Shown: positions 24,639 to 33,400 of the stretch, piece by piece
Layout: every line of letters starts with the position of its first letter
Numbering within the stretch: the stretch's first letter is position 1
Assembly: GCF_016706325.1 (NCBI RefSeq)
Contig: NZ_JADJJX010000001.1
Span: 1,302,001 to 1,366,000 of the forward strand
DNA length: 64,000 bases
Direction: 5' to 3'
Source of the DNA: Methanothrix sp.
Lineage (GTDB): Archaea; Halobacteriota; Methanosarcinia; Methanotrichales; Methanotrichaceae
Made by a program: the position numbers and the translations under genes
The notes under the pieces: model-generated
What the model was told of the DNA's origin: nothing
Database searches by the model: none
What the model saw: only the letters and a program-made list of their open reading frames with translations

Positions 24639-25016
24639 CCTCTCTATGACCAGCATCAGAGCCTCATTGGATACGGGCTTGACCAGGTAACTGCTCGCCC
24701 CCAGATCATAGCTCTTCTGGATATCCTGATCCTCATTCGAGCCGGTGAGAATGACCACGGGTATATCTTTCAATCTCTCGTCCTTCTTGATCAGGGTGAG
24801 CAGATCAATGCCGCTGATATCGGGCAGGAGCAGGTCCAGGAGGATGAGATCAGCGGGATCATCTCTCTTGATCTTCTGAAGGGCAGCCAGTGCCCCTTTG
24901 CCATCGGTGGCCACGATGAGATCTCTTATCAGATCATTGTGCTTCAGGACCCGCCTGGTGTATGCGATGTCCTCAGCATTATCCTCCACCAGTACGATCT
25001 TCAGTTTGCGACCCAT
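24624..25016 (-). CDS. Stand-alone response regulator receiver domain
   Basis: A 130-residue CheY-like protein with no output domain. The phospho-acceptor is Asp61 (LILLDLLLPD), the acid pocket Glu11/Asp12 (VLVEDNAED), the switch Thr91 (VILTGSNED) and Lys113 (YLVKPVS), so phosphorylation should work. The NxxD-rich linker resembles receivers partnered with hybrid or phytochrome-type histidine kinases. No kinase lies nearby. It overlaps the end of nfo, tail to tail. Confidence 0.94.
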   Translation of the reverse strand: MGRKLKIVLVEDNAEDIAYTRRVLKHNDLIRDLIVATDGKGALAALQKIKRDDPADLILLDLLLPDISGIDLLTLIKKDERLKDIPVVILTGSNEDQDIQKSYDLGASSYLVKPVSNEALMLVIERLFDI

Positions 25017-25357
25017 TGATTTACCCCTGGCCCTTGATCATCAACGCTCTCCTGTTGAACTGAGCCCCTGATCCATGATTGAACTACCCGCAAAAATAGT
25101 TTTCCCACTGAAAGCCAAAAGTGAGCCTCTCTGGCAGCAGGCTGGCCCGGCCGGCGGCCCAAATCCGAATGATAAATCGGCCCCTCCCAGCTGCTTAATT
25201 TTTTGTGATTCAAATAAATATTGAATTTGAATATCGTCTACAGCTATTGGTTTAGGCAGCAGTGAATATAAAATTCCTCCTGCCATCTCAGTCGCCTCCT
25301 CCAGCCGAGGCATCATCTCCACCGATGAATATCATCCTCCCTCATATCTCGCGCCGC
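25017..25357. other. 341-bp intergenic region
   Basis: No gene seen. An AT-rich core at 25196-25235 contains an inverted repeat ATTCAAAT (25208-25215)/ATTTGAAT (25225-25232) with a 9-bp spacer, about 190 bp upstream of the receiver-domain gene. A GC-rich stretch (GGCCCGGCCGGCGGCCC, about 25144-25160) could form a hairpin. It also holds the 3' flank of taw1. Confidence 0.4.
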
Positions 25358-26303
25358 TCAGAATCTCTCTTCATCATCCGGCTGAAGCTCCATCTCAATG
25401 AACCTGGGGCTGCTCTCCCGGCTGAGGAGAGCCACTCTGCTCAGGGGCACCTCTGCCTCCAGGCGGTAGCCCAAGAGCTCGCCCAGGGAATGGGCCAGGG
25501 CCATGATCTCTGAATGCTGGGGCATGGCTGCCCTCTCCAGACGGGCACGGGAGCGGCCAAGGTGCATGTAGGCCTTCAGCTCGACGAAATCAGGCTCAGC
25601 ATCCCCTATCAGCCGGGCATAATCCTCGATACCATCCATGTTAAGGCCCCGGGCCAGGGTCATGCGGATAACGCTGCGGCACCGGCGCTCCTTCAAGAGC
25701 TGCAGGGATTGCAGGACCTTTGGCCAGAGCTCCTGTGAGGGATTGCATACCTGGCGGTACTTCTCTTCATTTGGAGCATTGAGGCTGAGATAGAGCTGGG
25801 TGGGCCTCAGCTCCGCCAGAACCTCGGGGCGGGTGGCATTGCTGACCAGAAATGTGGTCATGCCCCGCTTCATGACTAAATCGATGAACTCCTTCAGATA
25901 GGGATAGAGGGTGGGCTCGCCCATCAGGGATATGGCCATATGCTTCGGATCGCGCGCCTCAGCCAGGCGCTCGGGATCGGTGGTTGCAGAGCCTCCATAT
26001 CCGGATATAAACCTCTGCTGGCCTTGCAGTATCCCCTCCAGAAGCTCTGCCGGCTCAGTGGCTTTCCTTCCCGGTACTGGATCATCTATCGGCCTCCAGC
26101 AGTGCAGGCAGAGGTGATTGCACTCCAGTGTGGGGGGTCATCTGCACACAGCGGTGGCTGGCTATGCCATAGAAGTGATGTTTGTAGCACTGATCGCCCC
26201 CCCGGAGGGAGCGGTTCAGCCAGAGGCAGGGCTTGACTGCACCTGAGCCCACCAGGTGGTAGCCCTGGCGGGCGAGGGTCTTCTCTGCCATAGTATCTCG
26301 CAT
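25358..26303 (-). pseudogene. taw1: 4-demethylwyosine synthase, frame-disrupted
   Basis: Radical SAM enzyme that builds the tricyclic wyosine base at G37 of tRNA-Phe from m1G. The N-terminal part (ARQGYHLVGSGAVKPC, CYKHHFYGIASHRC, QMTP) is in one frame. The FeS motif CNHLCLHCWRP and the rest (MAISLMGEPTLYPYL, TTFLVSNATRP, ELKAYMHLGRSR) are in another. The break is at a run of six G (26132-26137). With five, the reading becomes QMTPTLECNHLCLHCWRP, as expected. So this is one extra base: a sequencing error or a true frameshift. Start ATG 26303 is likely; 26345 is possible. Confidence 0.88.
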
Positions 26304-26355
26304 GATATTCCTGCCATACAAAGTCATAAATCCCTGACGGCTCAATCCTTATCCA

Positions 26356-27840
26356 GTGCTCGAAGTATCCCCCTGGACATTGCTCCTCGTAATGCTCCTC
26401 TCCTTCGCGACATCAGCGGCAGAGCCGGCGGCAGGTCATGCATCGCCAGTCCATGCATCGCCAGAACAGGAGATCGTAGCAGCTGAGGACATCTTCTCTC
26501 AGTTGATGATCGGCGAGCCGGTGAGATATGACAATGTAACCGTTGCCGGCTCATTGGACCTGGCAGAGCTGCAGGGGCCGCTGCCGCAGCCGGTGAAGAT
26601 CACCAATAGCATCTTCACCGGGCCGGTCAGCTTTGCCGGGGCGAGCTTCGATCAGCCACTCGACCTGCAGGGAAGCCTCTTTCAGGATAACGCAAACTTT
26701 GCTGGCTGCCGGTTTTTAGGGGGGGCGAGATTGGCTGGGGCCGCCTTCCAGGGCCAGGCAGATCTTCGCAACGCCTATTTCGGAGGGCAGGCCTCATTCT
26801 TCAGCGCCCAATTCGCTGAGGACGCCAGCTTCGGGAACAGCCAGTTCGCCGGAGATGCCGTCTTCCTCAACAGCAGCTTCGCCCGGGATGTGGACTTCGA
26901 TTTCGCTCAGTTCCAGCGGCTGGCCTCCTTCGCTGATGCCAGCTTTGTGAATGTGAGCTTTCTGGAGACCCAGTTCGGCGGTCATACCACATTCCTGGAT
27001 GCCCGGTTTCAGGGCAATGCGGCCTTTGCCGCCACCAGATTCCTTGGCAGTGTGGTCTTCCGGGGGGCAAGCTTCTCCTCGGGGAGCACCTTCGGCCTCT
27101 CCAGCTTCGGCGGGCTGGCCGATTTCACCAATGTCTATTTCAACAGCACAGCCTACTTCGGAGGGGTGCGGTTCACCGATCTGGCCTACTTCATCAATGC
27201 TCGCTTCGATCGTGATCTGAACATGGAGGACTCCAGGCTCTATAACCTGCGCCTGGACAATGTGAGCTTTATGGGGGGCTCCAGGATCAACCTCAACAAC
27301 TCCGATTTCACCAAGCTGGAGGTGAGATGGGGGATGCTCAAGGATCGGCTGGTCTACAACGGGGCTGCCTATCTGGCCCTGGTCAAGAACTACAAGAGCC
27401 TGGAGTGGTTTGATGATTCCGACGACTGCTACTATCAGTACCGCAGAATAGGGCAGGACCAGGCACCCTGGGGCTGGGGAAAGATCTCCGATCTGATCTC
27501 CTGGCTCTCCTGCGGCTATGGGGTCCGGGTGAGCTACACCTCCTTTTGGTGCCTCTTTACCATTCTCTTCTTCGGAGTGGTATTCTGGGCGGGAAAGGGC
27601 ATGAACAAGTTCGAGATTGTGGGGATGGAGCTTCCCGGCGATACCAGCCTGAAGCCCACATCCAGGGTCTCTTTCACCGATGCCCTCTACTTCTCCATTG
27701 CCATGTTCACCACCTCTCAAGCGCCCGTCAACACCTATCCCGTAGGGGTCTACCGCCATCTGGCCATGGCAGAGGGGATCCTTGGATGGTTCTTCCTGGG
27801 CCTGTTCGTGGTCGTCCTGAGCGGGGTGCTGATCCGCTGA
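26356..27840 (+). CDS. Pentapeptide-repeat protein with C-terminal channel-like pore
   Basis: A 494-residue protein with a signal peptide and then an outside domain of about 230 residues made of F-centred pentapeptide repeats (units like ADLRN, ASFFS, AVFLN, ATFLD), which should form a quadrilateral beta-helix. The last 150 residues hold two hydrophobic segments (CLFTILFFGVVFWAG and a C-terminal LGWFFLGLFVVVLSGVLI) flanking a pore-like segment (FTDALYFSIAMFTTSQAP). It recalls two-helix K+ channels, but TTSQAPV replaces the TVGYGD filter, so K+ selectivity is doubtful. GTG 26356 is the start. It is divergent from taw1. Confidence 0.8.
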   Translation: MLEVSPWTLLLVMLLSFATSAAEPAAGHASPVHASPEQEIVAAEDIFSQLMIGEPVRYDNVTVAGSLDLAELQGPLPQPVKITNSIFTGPVSFAGASFDQPLDLQGSLFQDNANFAGCRFLGGARLAGAAFQGQADLRNAYFGGQASFFSAQFAEDASFGNSQFAGDAVFLNSSFARDVDFDFAQFQRLASFADASFVNVSFLETQFGGHTTFLDARFQGNAAFAATRFLGSVVFRGASFSSGSTFGLSSFGGLADFTNVYFNSTAYFGGVRFTDLAYFINARFDRDLNMEDSRLYNLRLDNVSFMGGSRINLNNSDFTKLEVRWGMLKDRLVYNGAAYLALVKNYKSLEWFDDSDDCYYQYRRIGQDQAPWGWGKISDLISWLSCGYGVRVSYTSFWCLFTILFFGVVFWAGKGMNKFEIVGMELPGDTSLKPTSRVSFTDALYFSIAMFTTSQAPVNTYPVGVYRHLAMAEGILGWFFLGLFVVVLSGVLIR

Positions 27841-27945
27841 AGGAGGGCCGGCTTATCTCCTGATCCTGGCCGCCACCGTTCGGCCAGCAGACCGATCCGG
27901 AAAGGTTGATATATCTGCTGGTTAAACGGGGAGAGTCCAAAACAA

Positions 27946-28020
27946 GGGCGCGTGGCCTAGTCAGGATAAGGCGGCAGCCTCCTAAGCTGTAGATCGGGGG
28001 TTCGAATCCCTCCGCGCCCG
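27946..28020 (+). tRNA. tRNA-Arg (CCT)
   Basis: Acceptor GGGCGCG/CGCGCCC, D-stem GCCT/AGGC, anticodon stem GCAGC/GCTGT with loop CTCCTAA (anticodon CCT), T-stem GGGGG/CCCTC with loop TTCGAAT, discriminator G. No intron. A TATA-like TTGATATATC lies about 35 bp upstream. Confidence 0.96.
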
Positions 28021-28033
28021 CTTGCTTTTCCCA

Positions 28034-28906
28034 TCAGGGCACGATCTTGGATATCGCCAGCTCCAGTATATCCTCAGCACCCGTTTTTTTCAGTTGGGGG
28101 ATGAGCAGATTGACCTGGGAGCGGTCCACCACTGTCTCTATGGCATAGTAATCGGTATTGTAGAGCTTGGAGAGGGTGGGCCTCTTCATGCTGGGCAGCA
28201 TGGATATGACGGCGTCCAGAGCAGCTTCTGGCACGTTCATCTTCAAGAGGACCTTTCCCCTTGCCCTCATCACCGCCAGGAGAAGGGTCTGGACGGCGGT
28301 GATGTCATCGTGCTTCTTCTTATCGGCAAAGCTCTTCTTATTGGCTATCAGCTCTGATGTCGACTCCAGCATGACATCGATGATCTTCAGGCCATTCTTC
28401 CTCAGGGTGGAGCCGGTCTCAGTGAGATCCACCACCACATCGGTCAACTCAGGAACCTTGGCCTCAGTGGCCCCAAAGGAGAACTGGATCTCCACTGGAA
28501 TTCCCAGGTTGGAGAAGTAGGACTGGGTGAGATTGGGATACTCCGTGGCCACTCTGCTGCCGGGCTTTATCATGCGGGCAGAGCTTATCTCCAGGCTCTC
28601 CGGAACGGCCACCACCAGCTTTACCACTCCCGGCCCCTGTTTGCCGTAGTTGAGATCTGCGACCTTGGTCACAATGGCGCCGGACTCCATAACCCAATCT
28701 GTGCCAGAGATCCCCAGGTCGAAGTAGCCCTTGGCCACATATCCCGGAATCTCCTGGGGGCGGAGGATCTTCACCTTACCTATACGCGGGTCATCTATGC
28801 GGGCATTGTACTCCCGCTCCGTCCTCTTGACCTCCAGTCCAGCCTGCTCAAACAGCTGCAGGGTCTGGTTTTGCAGGCTGCCCTTGGGAATGGCGATATC
28901 AATCAT
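28034..28906 (-). CDS. hisG: ATP phosphoribosyltransferase, long form
   Basis: First step of histidine synthesis, joining ATP and PRPP. The 290-residue length is that of the long HisG form, whose C-terminal ACT-like domain binds histidine for feedback inhibition, so no HisZ partner is needed. Motifs: MIDIAIPKGSLQNQTLQLF, VKILRPQEIPGYVAKGYFDLGISGTDWV, RVATEYPNLTQSYF, the PRPP loop region VVDLTETGSTLRKNGL, and the C-terminal VLLKMNVPEAALDAVISMLP. It is convergent with tRNA-Arg and stands alone, with no other his genes nearby. Confidence 0.97.
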   Translation of the reverse strand: MIDIAIPKGSLQNQTLQLFEQAGLEVKRTEREYNARIDDPRIGKVKILRPQEIPGYVAKGYFDLGISGTDWVMESGAIVTKVADLNYGKQGPGVVKLVVAVPESLEISSARMIKPGSRVATEYPNLTQSYFSNLGIPVEIQFSFGATEAKVPELTDVVVDLTETGSTLRKNGLKIIDVMLESTSELIANKKSFADKKKHDDITAVQTLLLAVMRARGKVLLKMNVPEAALDAVISMLPSMKRPTLSKLYNTDYYAIETVVDRSQVNLLIPQLKKTGAEDILELAISKIVP

Positions 28907-29063
28907 TGCTTGATCTCCTCTGAGGCTTCGTATTTTTGTCTTATGCCCAATCTGAAAGCCCCTCTCGCTTTATAACTGATTTCATTGGCCGATCATGCAA
29001 GCAGTCTCTCTTGCTCGATCTCATTGCATCCCCGCGGCCTCGGATCCGCCGCCGACCTTCACA

Positions 29064-29076
29064 ATATTTATAAATA
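29064..29076 (+). promoter_or_regulatory. TATA box of phosphoesterase gene
   Basis: ATATTTATAAATA contains the perfect palindrome TATTTATAAATA and sits about 45 bp before the ATG at 29116; AGGGGTAG may serve as ribosome binding site. Confidence 0.5.
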
Positions 29077-29115
29077 ACTACCGTAATAAACACTGGCAAA
29101 GGGGTAGCAGAGATC

Positions 29116-30057
29116 ATGTCAGCGGTTATAATCTCGGATACGCACTTTGGGCTGAATTCATCTACGCTCAGCGATCCGGCCAGGGTCGATCAGTTGATGG
29201 GAGAGATACTGGAGTTTGGGGGCGGATGCGACGAGGTCATCCTGTTGGGAGATATATTCGACTTCTGGAGGGTGCGGCCTGAATGTGCTCTGCGAGAATC
29301 AGTCCCCCTTCTGAATAGGCTGAAAGAGGAGGATCTGAAGATCCACTATGTGGTGGGAAACCATGACCACCATTTAGTGGTGCAGAAGCAGGAGTCCGAT
29401 TTCATGGAGAGGGTGGCGCGGGGAGATCTCTTCCCGGTATACTCGCCCTCTTTGCGCTGGCGCCAGACCATAAACGGCCTGAACATCGATATGCTCTATC
29501 CCACCTACCAGGTCCGCTGCTCCCATCGCAGAGTGCTCTTCACCCATGGCCACCACCTGGATGGCATCCAGACCTTCACTATGCAGATGGTGGGGGGGAT
29601 TCGCCAACTTTATGGGGAGGAGATCCTCCCCGCAGACCTGGAGATGATGATGGCCTATGTCTATGAGAGCATCTACCGCTCATCATACATCGGTGAGATG
29701 GTCTCCTTTGAGGAGCGGATCTGGAAGGCCTCCAGTCTGCTCAAGAGGCTGACCTGCGGGGTCTTTCATGATCAGCGCCTCGCCTCAGTGCAGATGCAGT
29801 ATGAGGCCATAATGAGGTTCATTCGCGACAGAAACCTGGGTGAAGTCGACTGCTTCATCTACGGCGATACCCACCGGGCGGGGATCTTCCAGAGGAGGGG
29901 TGGCCCGCTGGCGGTGAATGCGGGAAGCTTCACCCGCGAGCCGGGAAAGAGCTCTCGGATCGAGCTTCCCGATACATACATCATTCTGAACGATGATGGC
30001 CTGGCCCTGAGACAGCTTGGCAGAAGAGAGCCTGTCTATCTATGCGAACTTCTCTGA
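29116..30057 (+). CDS. Calcineurin-like metallophosphoesterase (LpxH-like fold)
   Basis: A 313-residue protein with the complete two-metal site: ISDTHFG (Asp8, His10), LLGDIFDFW (Asp46), VVGNHDHH (Asn82, His83), FTHGHHLDG and YGDTHRAG. The arrangement resembles UDP-2,3-diacylglucosamine hydrolases, but archaea lack lipid A, so another nucleotide-linked or phospho-substrate is expected. Extra helices between the GHH and GDTH motifs make it longer than bacterial LpxH. It is followed 50 bp later by a nitroreductase gene with its own weak upstream signals. Confidence 0.88.
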   Translation: MSAVIISDTHFGLNSSTLSDPARVDQLMGEILEFGGGCDEVILLGDIFDFWRVRPECALRESVPLLNRLKEEDLKIHYVVGNHDHHLVVQKQESDFMERVARGDLFPVYSPSLRWRQTINGLNIDMLYPTYQVRCSHRRVLFTHGHHLDGIQTFTMQMVGGIRQLYGEEILPADLEMMMAYVYESIYRSSYIGEMVSFEERIWKASSLLKRLTCGVFHDQRLASVQMQYEAIMRFIRDRNLGEVDCFIYGDTHRAGIFQRRGGPLAVNAGSFTREPGKSSRIELPDTYIILNDDGLALRQLGRREPVYLCELL

Positions 30058-30106
30058 ATTGAGGGGGTGAGAAGGTTATTATCGTAGTGGTCTGCTTTTG
30101 TAATCG

Positions 30107-30622
30107 ATGAATCTCATAGATGTCCTGAGGAGCAGGAGGTCGATCCGAAGGTATCAGCCCCGCCCCATTCCCAAGGATCTGGCAGCATCCCTGATCGATG
30201 CCGCCCAGACAGCCCCTTCAGCAGGGAACCTCTCTGCCAGAAGGTATATCCTGGTGAGCAATGAGAATATGAAGAGAATTTTGGCCATGGCCGCCTACAG
30301 CCAGGAGCATATCGAATCGGCTCCCCTTCTCATTGTGATCTGTGCAGATGTCGCCGCCTCCAGCATCCGCTATGGCAGCCGGGGCAGCCTGTATGCCATC
30401 CAGGATGCTGATGCTGCTGCCATGTGCCTTCTCCTGGCCGCCCATGATGCCGGCCTGGGAGGCTGCTGGAACGGGGCGTTCGATGATGATCTAGTGCGCG
30501 AAGCACTCACTTTGGAGGACGGCGTCCTGCCCGTGGCCATACTCTCATTGGGCTGGCCGGCGGAGAGCCCTGCCCGGCCGGAGCGCCCGAGACGCGCTGG
30601 GGATGTCCGTTGGATAGACTAG
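30107..30622 (+). CDS. Nitroreductase family protein
   Basis: FMN-dependent NAD(P)H oxidoreductase fold of 171 residues. The FMN-binding start RSRRSIRRYQPRPIPKD and APSAGNLSARRYILV are clear, as is the C-terminal GLGGCWNGAFDDDLVREAL region with LSLGWPAESP. Archaeal members are often found without known substrate. The last 13 bp overlap the elp3 start, suggesting coupling. A second, only distantly similar family member lies at 36.6 kb. Confidence 0.9.
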   Translation: MNLIDVLRSRRSIRRYQPRPIPKDLAASLIDAAQTAPSAGNLSARRYILVSNENMKRILAMAAYSQEHIESAPLLIVICADVAASSIRYGSRGSLYAIQDADAAAMCLLLAAHDAGLGGCWNGAFDDDLVREALTLEDGVLPVAILSLGWPAESPARPERPRRAGDVRWID

Positions 30623-32157
30623 CCGCCGGGCTGCGCAGCATTGTAGAGGCGATCCTGGCAGGGGCGATAAGAGATGAGGCCGCTTTAGAGAGGGCCAAGA
30701 GGGATCTCTCATCTCAGCTCGGCCTGCCCTCTCTGCCCAGCAATGCCGATATCCTGGGCCAGGCGAGGGCGGGGGAGAGGGAGGCTCTGAAGATGCTGAT
30801 CAGAAAGCCGACCCGAACCCTCTCCGGGGTGGCAGTCATCGCCGCCATGACCTCTCCTGCCCGCTGTCCACACGGGACCTGCGTTCCCTGCCCGGGGGGG
30901 ATTGCAAACCTCTCTCCCCAAAGCTACACCGGCAGAGAGCCGGCAGCTCTTCGAGCCGGGCAGCACAGCTTTGATCCCTATGATCAGGTGATGGCCAGGC
31001 TGGCCCAGTTGGATGAGATCGGCCACCCTCTGGATAAGTCGGAGCTGATCATCATGGGGGGGACGATGACCTCCCGCCCCCTGGGATATCAGAACTGGTT
31101 TGTCAAGCGCTGCCTGCAGGCCATGAACGACTTTCCCGCCAGACTGGGGTGCTCTGGCTGGCAGTCCTTCGAGGATGTGGCACGGGCAAATGAGAGCTCT
31201 TCTGTGCGGAATATCGGCACCACCTTTGAGACCAGACCGGACTGGTGCCGCCCTCAGGATATCGAGGGGATGCTGCGCTTAGGAGGGACCAAGGTGGAGT
31301 TAGGGGTGCAGAGCCTGGATGATGATATCCTGGTGAGGATGAAGAGGGGGCATACAGTCGAGGATGCCGCCCATGCCAGCCGCCTATTGCGGGAGGCGGG
31401 CCTGAAGGTGGGATTTCATATGATGCCCGGCCTTCCCGGCTCCAGCCAAGAGAATGATCTGGCGATATTCAGGAGGCTCTTCTCAGATCACCGCTTTCGC
31501 CCTGACTACCTCAAGATCTATCCCACCCTGGTCATCGATGGAACGGAGCTCTTCTGCCAGTACCAGAGGGGGGAGTACTCTCCCCTGGGGGACGATGATG
31601 CCGCTGAGCTGGTATCGAGGATCAAGGAGATCCTCCCCCGCTATGTCCGGCTGCAGAGGGTGCAAAGGGACATCCCCTCCCCTCTGATTGTGGCCGGGGT
31701 GAGAAGGTCCAATCTGCGCCAACTGGCCCGGCAGAGGCTGGAGGAGAGGGGAGGGAGCTGCCAGTGCATTCGCTGCCGGGAGGCGGGGTTGAGAGGAGTG
31801 GCCCAGGCTGAGCCCAGGCTGGTGCATGAGTCCTATACCGCCTCCGGGGGAAGGGAGCACTTCCTCTCCTTTGAGAGCGAGGAGGATGTCCTGCTGGGAT
31901 TCCTCCGCCTGCGCCTGAGCAGATCTGCCCGGGTGAGAGAGCTGCATGTCTACGGCCCTCTGGTTCCCATCGGCAGCAGGAAGGAGGGCTGGCAGCACCG
32001 GGGATATGGAGCCCGGCTGTTGGAGGAGGGGGAGAGGCTGGCCCGGGAGGAGGGTTACCCCCAGATCGAGGTTACCAGCGGCATAGGGGCGCGGGGCTAC
32101 TACCGCCGGCTGGGCTACGAGCTCAGTGGACCCTATATGAGAAAGAGGCTGGCGTAG
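30610..32157 (+). CDS. elp3: tRNA uridine(34) modification enzyme Elp3
   Basis: Radical SAM plus acetyltransferase enzyme that places a carboxymethyl group on U34 of tRNA using acetyl-CoA; archaea have Elp3 without the other Elongator subunits. The 515 residues include the FeS motif CPHGTCVPCPGG near residue 95, GTTFETRPDWC, MPGLPGSSQENDL, a zinc-type CQCIRC, and a C-terminal GNAT domain (HRGYGARLLEEGERLA, YYRRLGYELSGPYM). The start is a TTG codon at 30610, overlapping the nitroreductase end. No closer ATG precedes the conserved region. Confidence 0.95.
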   Translation: MDRLAAGLRSIVEAILAGAIRDEAALERAKRDLSSQLGLPSLPSNADILGQARAGEREALKMLIRKPTRTLSGVAVIAAMTSPARCPHGTCVPCPGGIANLSPQSYTGREPAALRAGQHSFDPYDQVMARLAQLDEIGHPLDKSELIIMGGTMTSRPLGYQNWFVKRCLQAMNDFPARLGCSGWQSFEDVARANESSSVRNIGTTFETRPDWCRPQDIEGMLRLGGTKVELGVQSLDDDILVRMKRGHTVEDAAHASRLLREAGLKVGFHMMPGLPGSSQENDLAIFRRLFSDHRFRPDYLKIYPTLVIDGTELFCQYQRGEYSPLGDDDAAELVSRIKEILPRYVRLQRVQRDIPSPLIVAGVRRSNLRQLARQRLEERGGSCQCIRCREAGLRGVAQAEPRLVHESYTASGGREHFLSFESEEDVLLGFLRLRLSRSARVRELHVYGPLVPIGSRKEGWQHRGYGARLLEEGERLAREEGYPQIEVTSGIGARGYYRRLGYELSGPYMRKRLA

Positions 32158-32186
32158 AATGCCAGAGAGGCTGGATTTACCACAAC

Positions 32187-32194
32187 ATTTAAAT
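32187..32194 (+). promoter_or_regulatory. TATA box of rpS8e gene
   Basis: ATTTAAAT lies about 45 bp before the ATG at 32236; GAGGAATGAAG nearer the start may be the ribosome binding site. Confidence 0.45.
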
Positions 32195-32235
32195 TCAGTG
32201 CCCTGAAGACCCTCTGCGATCTGAGGAATGAAGAT

Positions 32236-32619
32236 ATGCGTTGGCAAGGCAAGATGGGAAGGAAGCCCACGGGCGGAAAGCTGATTTTGGCCCGGGGCAA
32301 GAGGAAGTTCGAGATCGGAAGAGAGCAGAGCGATACCACCATCGGCGAATCGAGGATCAAGAGGGTCCAGACCCGGGGCGGGAAGAAGAAGATCAGAATG
32401 CTGCGGGGCAATATGGCGGCCGTTGCCGATCCCGTAACCGGCATGACCAAGATGGTCAAGATCGAGACGGCAAAGGAGAACCAGGCCAATCTGCACTACA
32501 TGAGAAGGAGCATCCTCACCAAAGGGGCTGTCATCAAGACTGAGATCGGGGACGCCAGGATAACCAACCGGCCGGGCCAGGATGGCGTCGTCAATGCCGT
32601 GCTGCTCCCCTCCCAGTGA
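32236..32619 (+). CDS. rps8e: Ribosomal protein S8e
   Basis: Small-subunit ribosomal protein specific to archaea and eukaryotes. The 127-residue, very basic protein has the family start WQGKMGRKPTGGKL, the middle VQTRGGKKKIRML, and the end IKTEIGDARITNRPGQDGVVNAVLL. Length is full for the archaeal form. A DUF1922 zinc-ribbon gene follows 18 bp later, possibly in the same transcript. Confidence 0.97.
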   Translation: MRWQGKMGRKPTGGKLILARGKRKFEIGREQSDTTIGESRIKRVQTRGGKKKIRMLRGNMAAVADPVTGMTKMVKIETAKENQANLHYMRRSILTKGAVIKTEIGDARITNRPGQDGVVNAVLLPSQ

Positions 32620-32637
32620 GAGCACATTTTTATCATG

Positions 32638-32847
32638 ATGTTCGTGGTCTTCCGCTGTAGCTGCGGGCGGCATCTTTACTCTCCTGATGATGCCAAGAGC
32701 AGAACCTGCCCCTGCGGAAAGAGGACGACCCTGAGCAAGGCGAGGATTCTGGCCACCGCCCCTGATGCCCGCATTGCAGGGGAGATGGTGAGAAGGCTGC
32801 AGCTGGGCGAGTCCGGAATGACCGGCTTCAGACAGGCTAAGCTCTAG
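32638..32847 (+). CDS. DUF1922 zinc-ribbon protein
   Basis: A 69-residue protein with two CxC knuckles (CSCGRHLY and CPCGKRTT) making a rubredoxin-like zinc ribbon, followed by a basic helix (ARIAGEMVRRLQLGESG). It matches the methanogen DUF1922 family; function unknown, although its place behind a ribosomal protein gene fits an RNA-linked role. ATG 32638 is taken; ATG 32635 directly before it adds one Met. Confidence 0.82.
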   Translation: MFVVFRCSCGRHLYSPDDAKSRTCPCGKRTTLSKARILATAPDARIAGEMVRRLQLGESGMTGFRQAKL

Positions 32848-32859
32848 TGCTCTGGGAGC

Positions 32860-33294
32860 TTATTCCCCGCCAGAGCGGTCTTCTCTTCGGGGGATGATAG
32901 CAAATGAGGCCTGGGTGCTGGAGAGAGGGGTGCCGCCATCTCTCTCTGTCACCTTCCCCTGGACAAAGGCCACAGCTCTGCCCCTCTTGACCACCTCGGC
33001 CCGGGCGGCGAGGTTCCCTCTCCTGATTCCCTGCAAAAAGCTGGTGCTCTCTGATATGGTGGCTATGCTCTCCCCCTCTTCAAGAACAGTGAAGAGGGCC
33101 AGGGCCATGGCCTCATCGCACAGGGCAGAATAAAGCCCCCCCTGCAGCCACCCCGCCCCATTCAGCATATCCGGGCGGACGGGCATGAACAGCACTGCCT
33201 CCCCGCCGCCATAAGGGCCCAGCTCTATGTCCATCAAACGGAAGAACGGATTGGCATCCCTGCCCCGGATCCGGATGTTCTCCAGATAGCTCAT
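32860..33294 (-). CDS. Hotdog-fold thioesterase, PaaI-like
   Basis: A 144-residue acyl-CoA thioesterase-like protein. Signatures: NPFFRLMDIELGPYG, GAGWLQGGLYSALCDEAMALAL (the HGG-type active-site turn with Gln in place of His), ESTSFLQGIRRGNLAARAEVVKRGRAVAFVQGKV. The substrate is unknown; phenylacetyl-CoA or other aryl/acyl-CoA are typical. It lies between the convergent DUF1922 gene and the divergent DUF72 gene. Confidence 0.87.
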   Translation of the reverse strand: MSYLENIRIRGRDANPFFRLMDIELGPYGGGEAVLFMPVRPDMLNGAGWLQGGLYSALCDEAMALALFTVLEEGESIATISESTSFLQGIRRGNLAARAEVVKRGRAVAFVQGKVTERDGGTPLSSTQASFAIIPRREDRSGGE

Positions 33295-33400
33295 CTCATC
33301 GACCTCATAAACCCTGGAAAAACGACACTTATATAGCTGGTGGGGTGATTTTTGCTGTTGAATTCAAGAAATCCTGGAGTATGCTAGAGTCGGAGGGATA

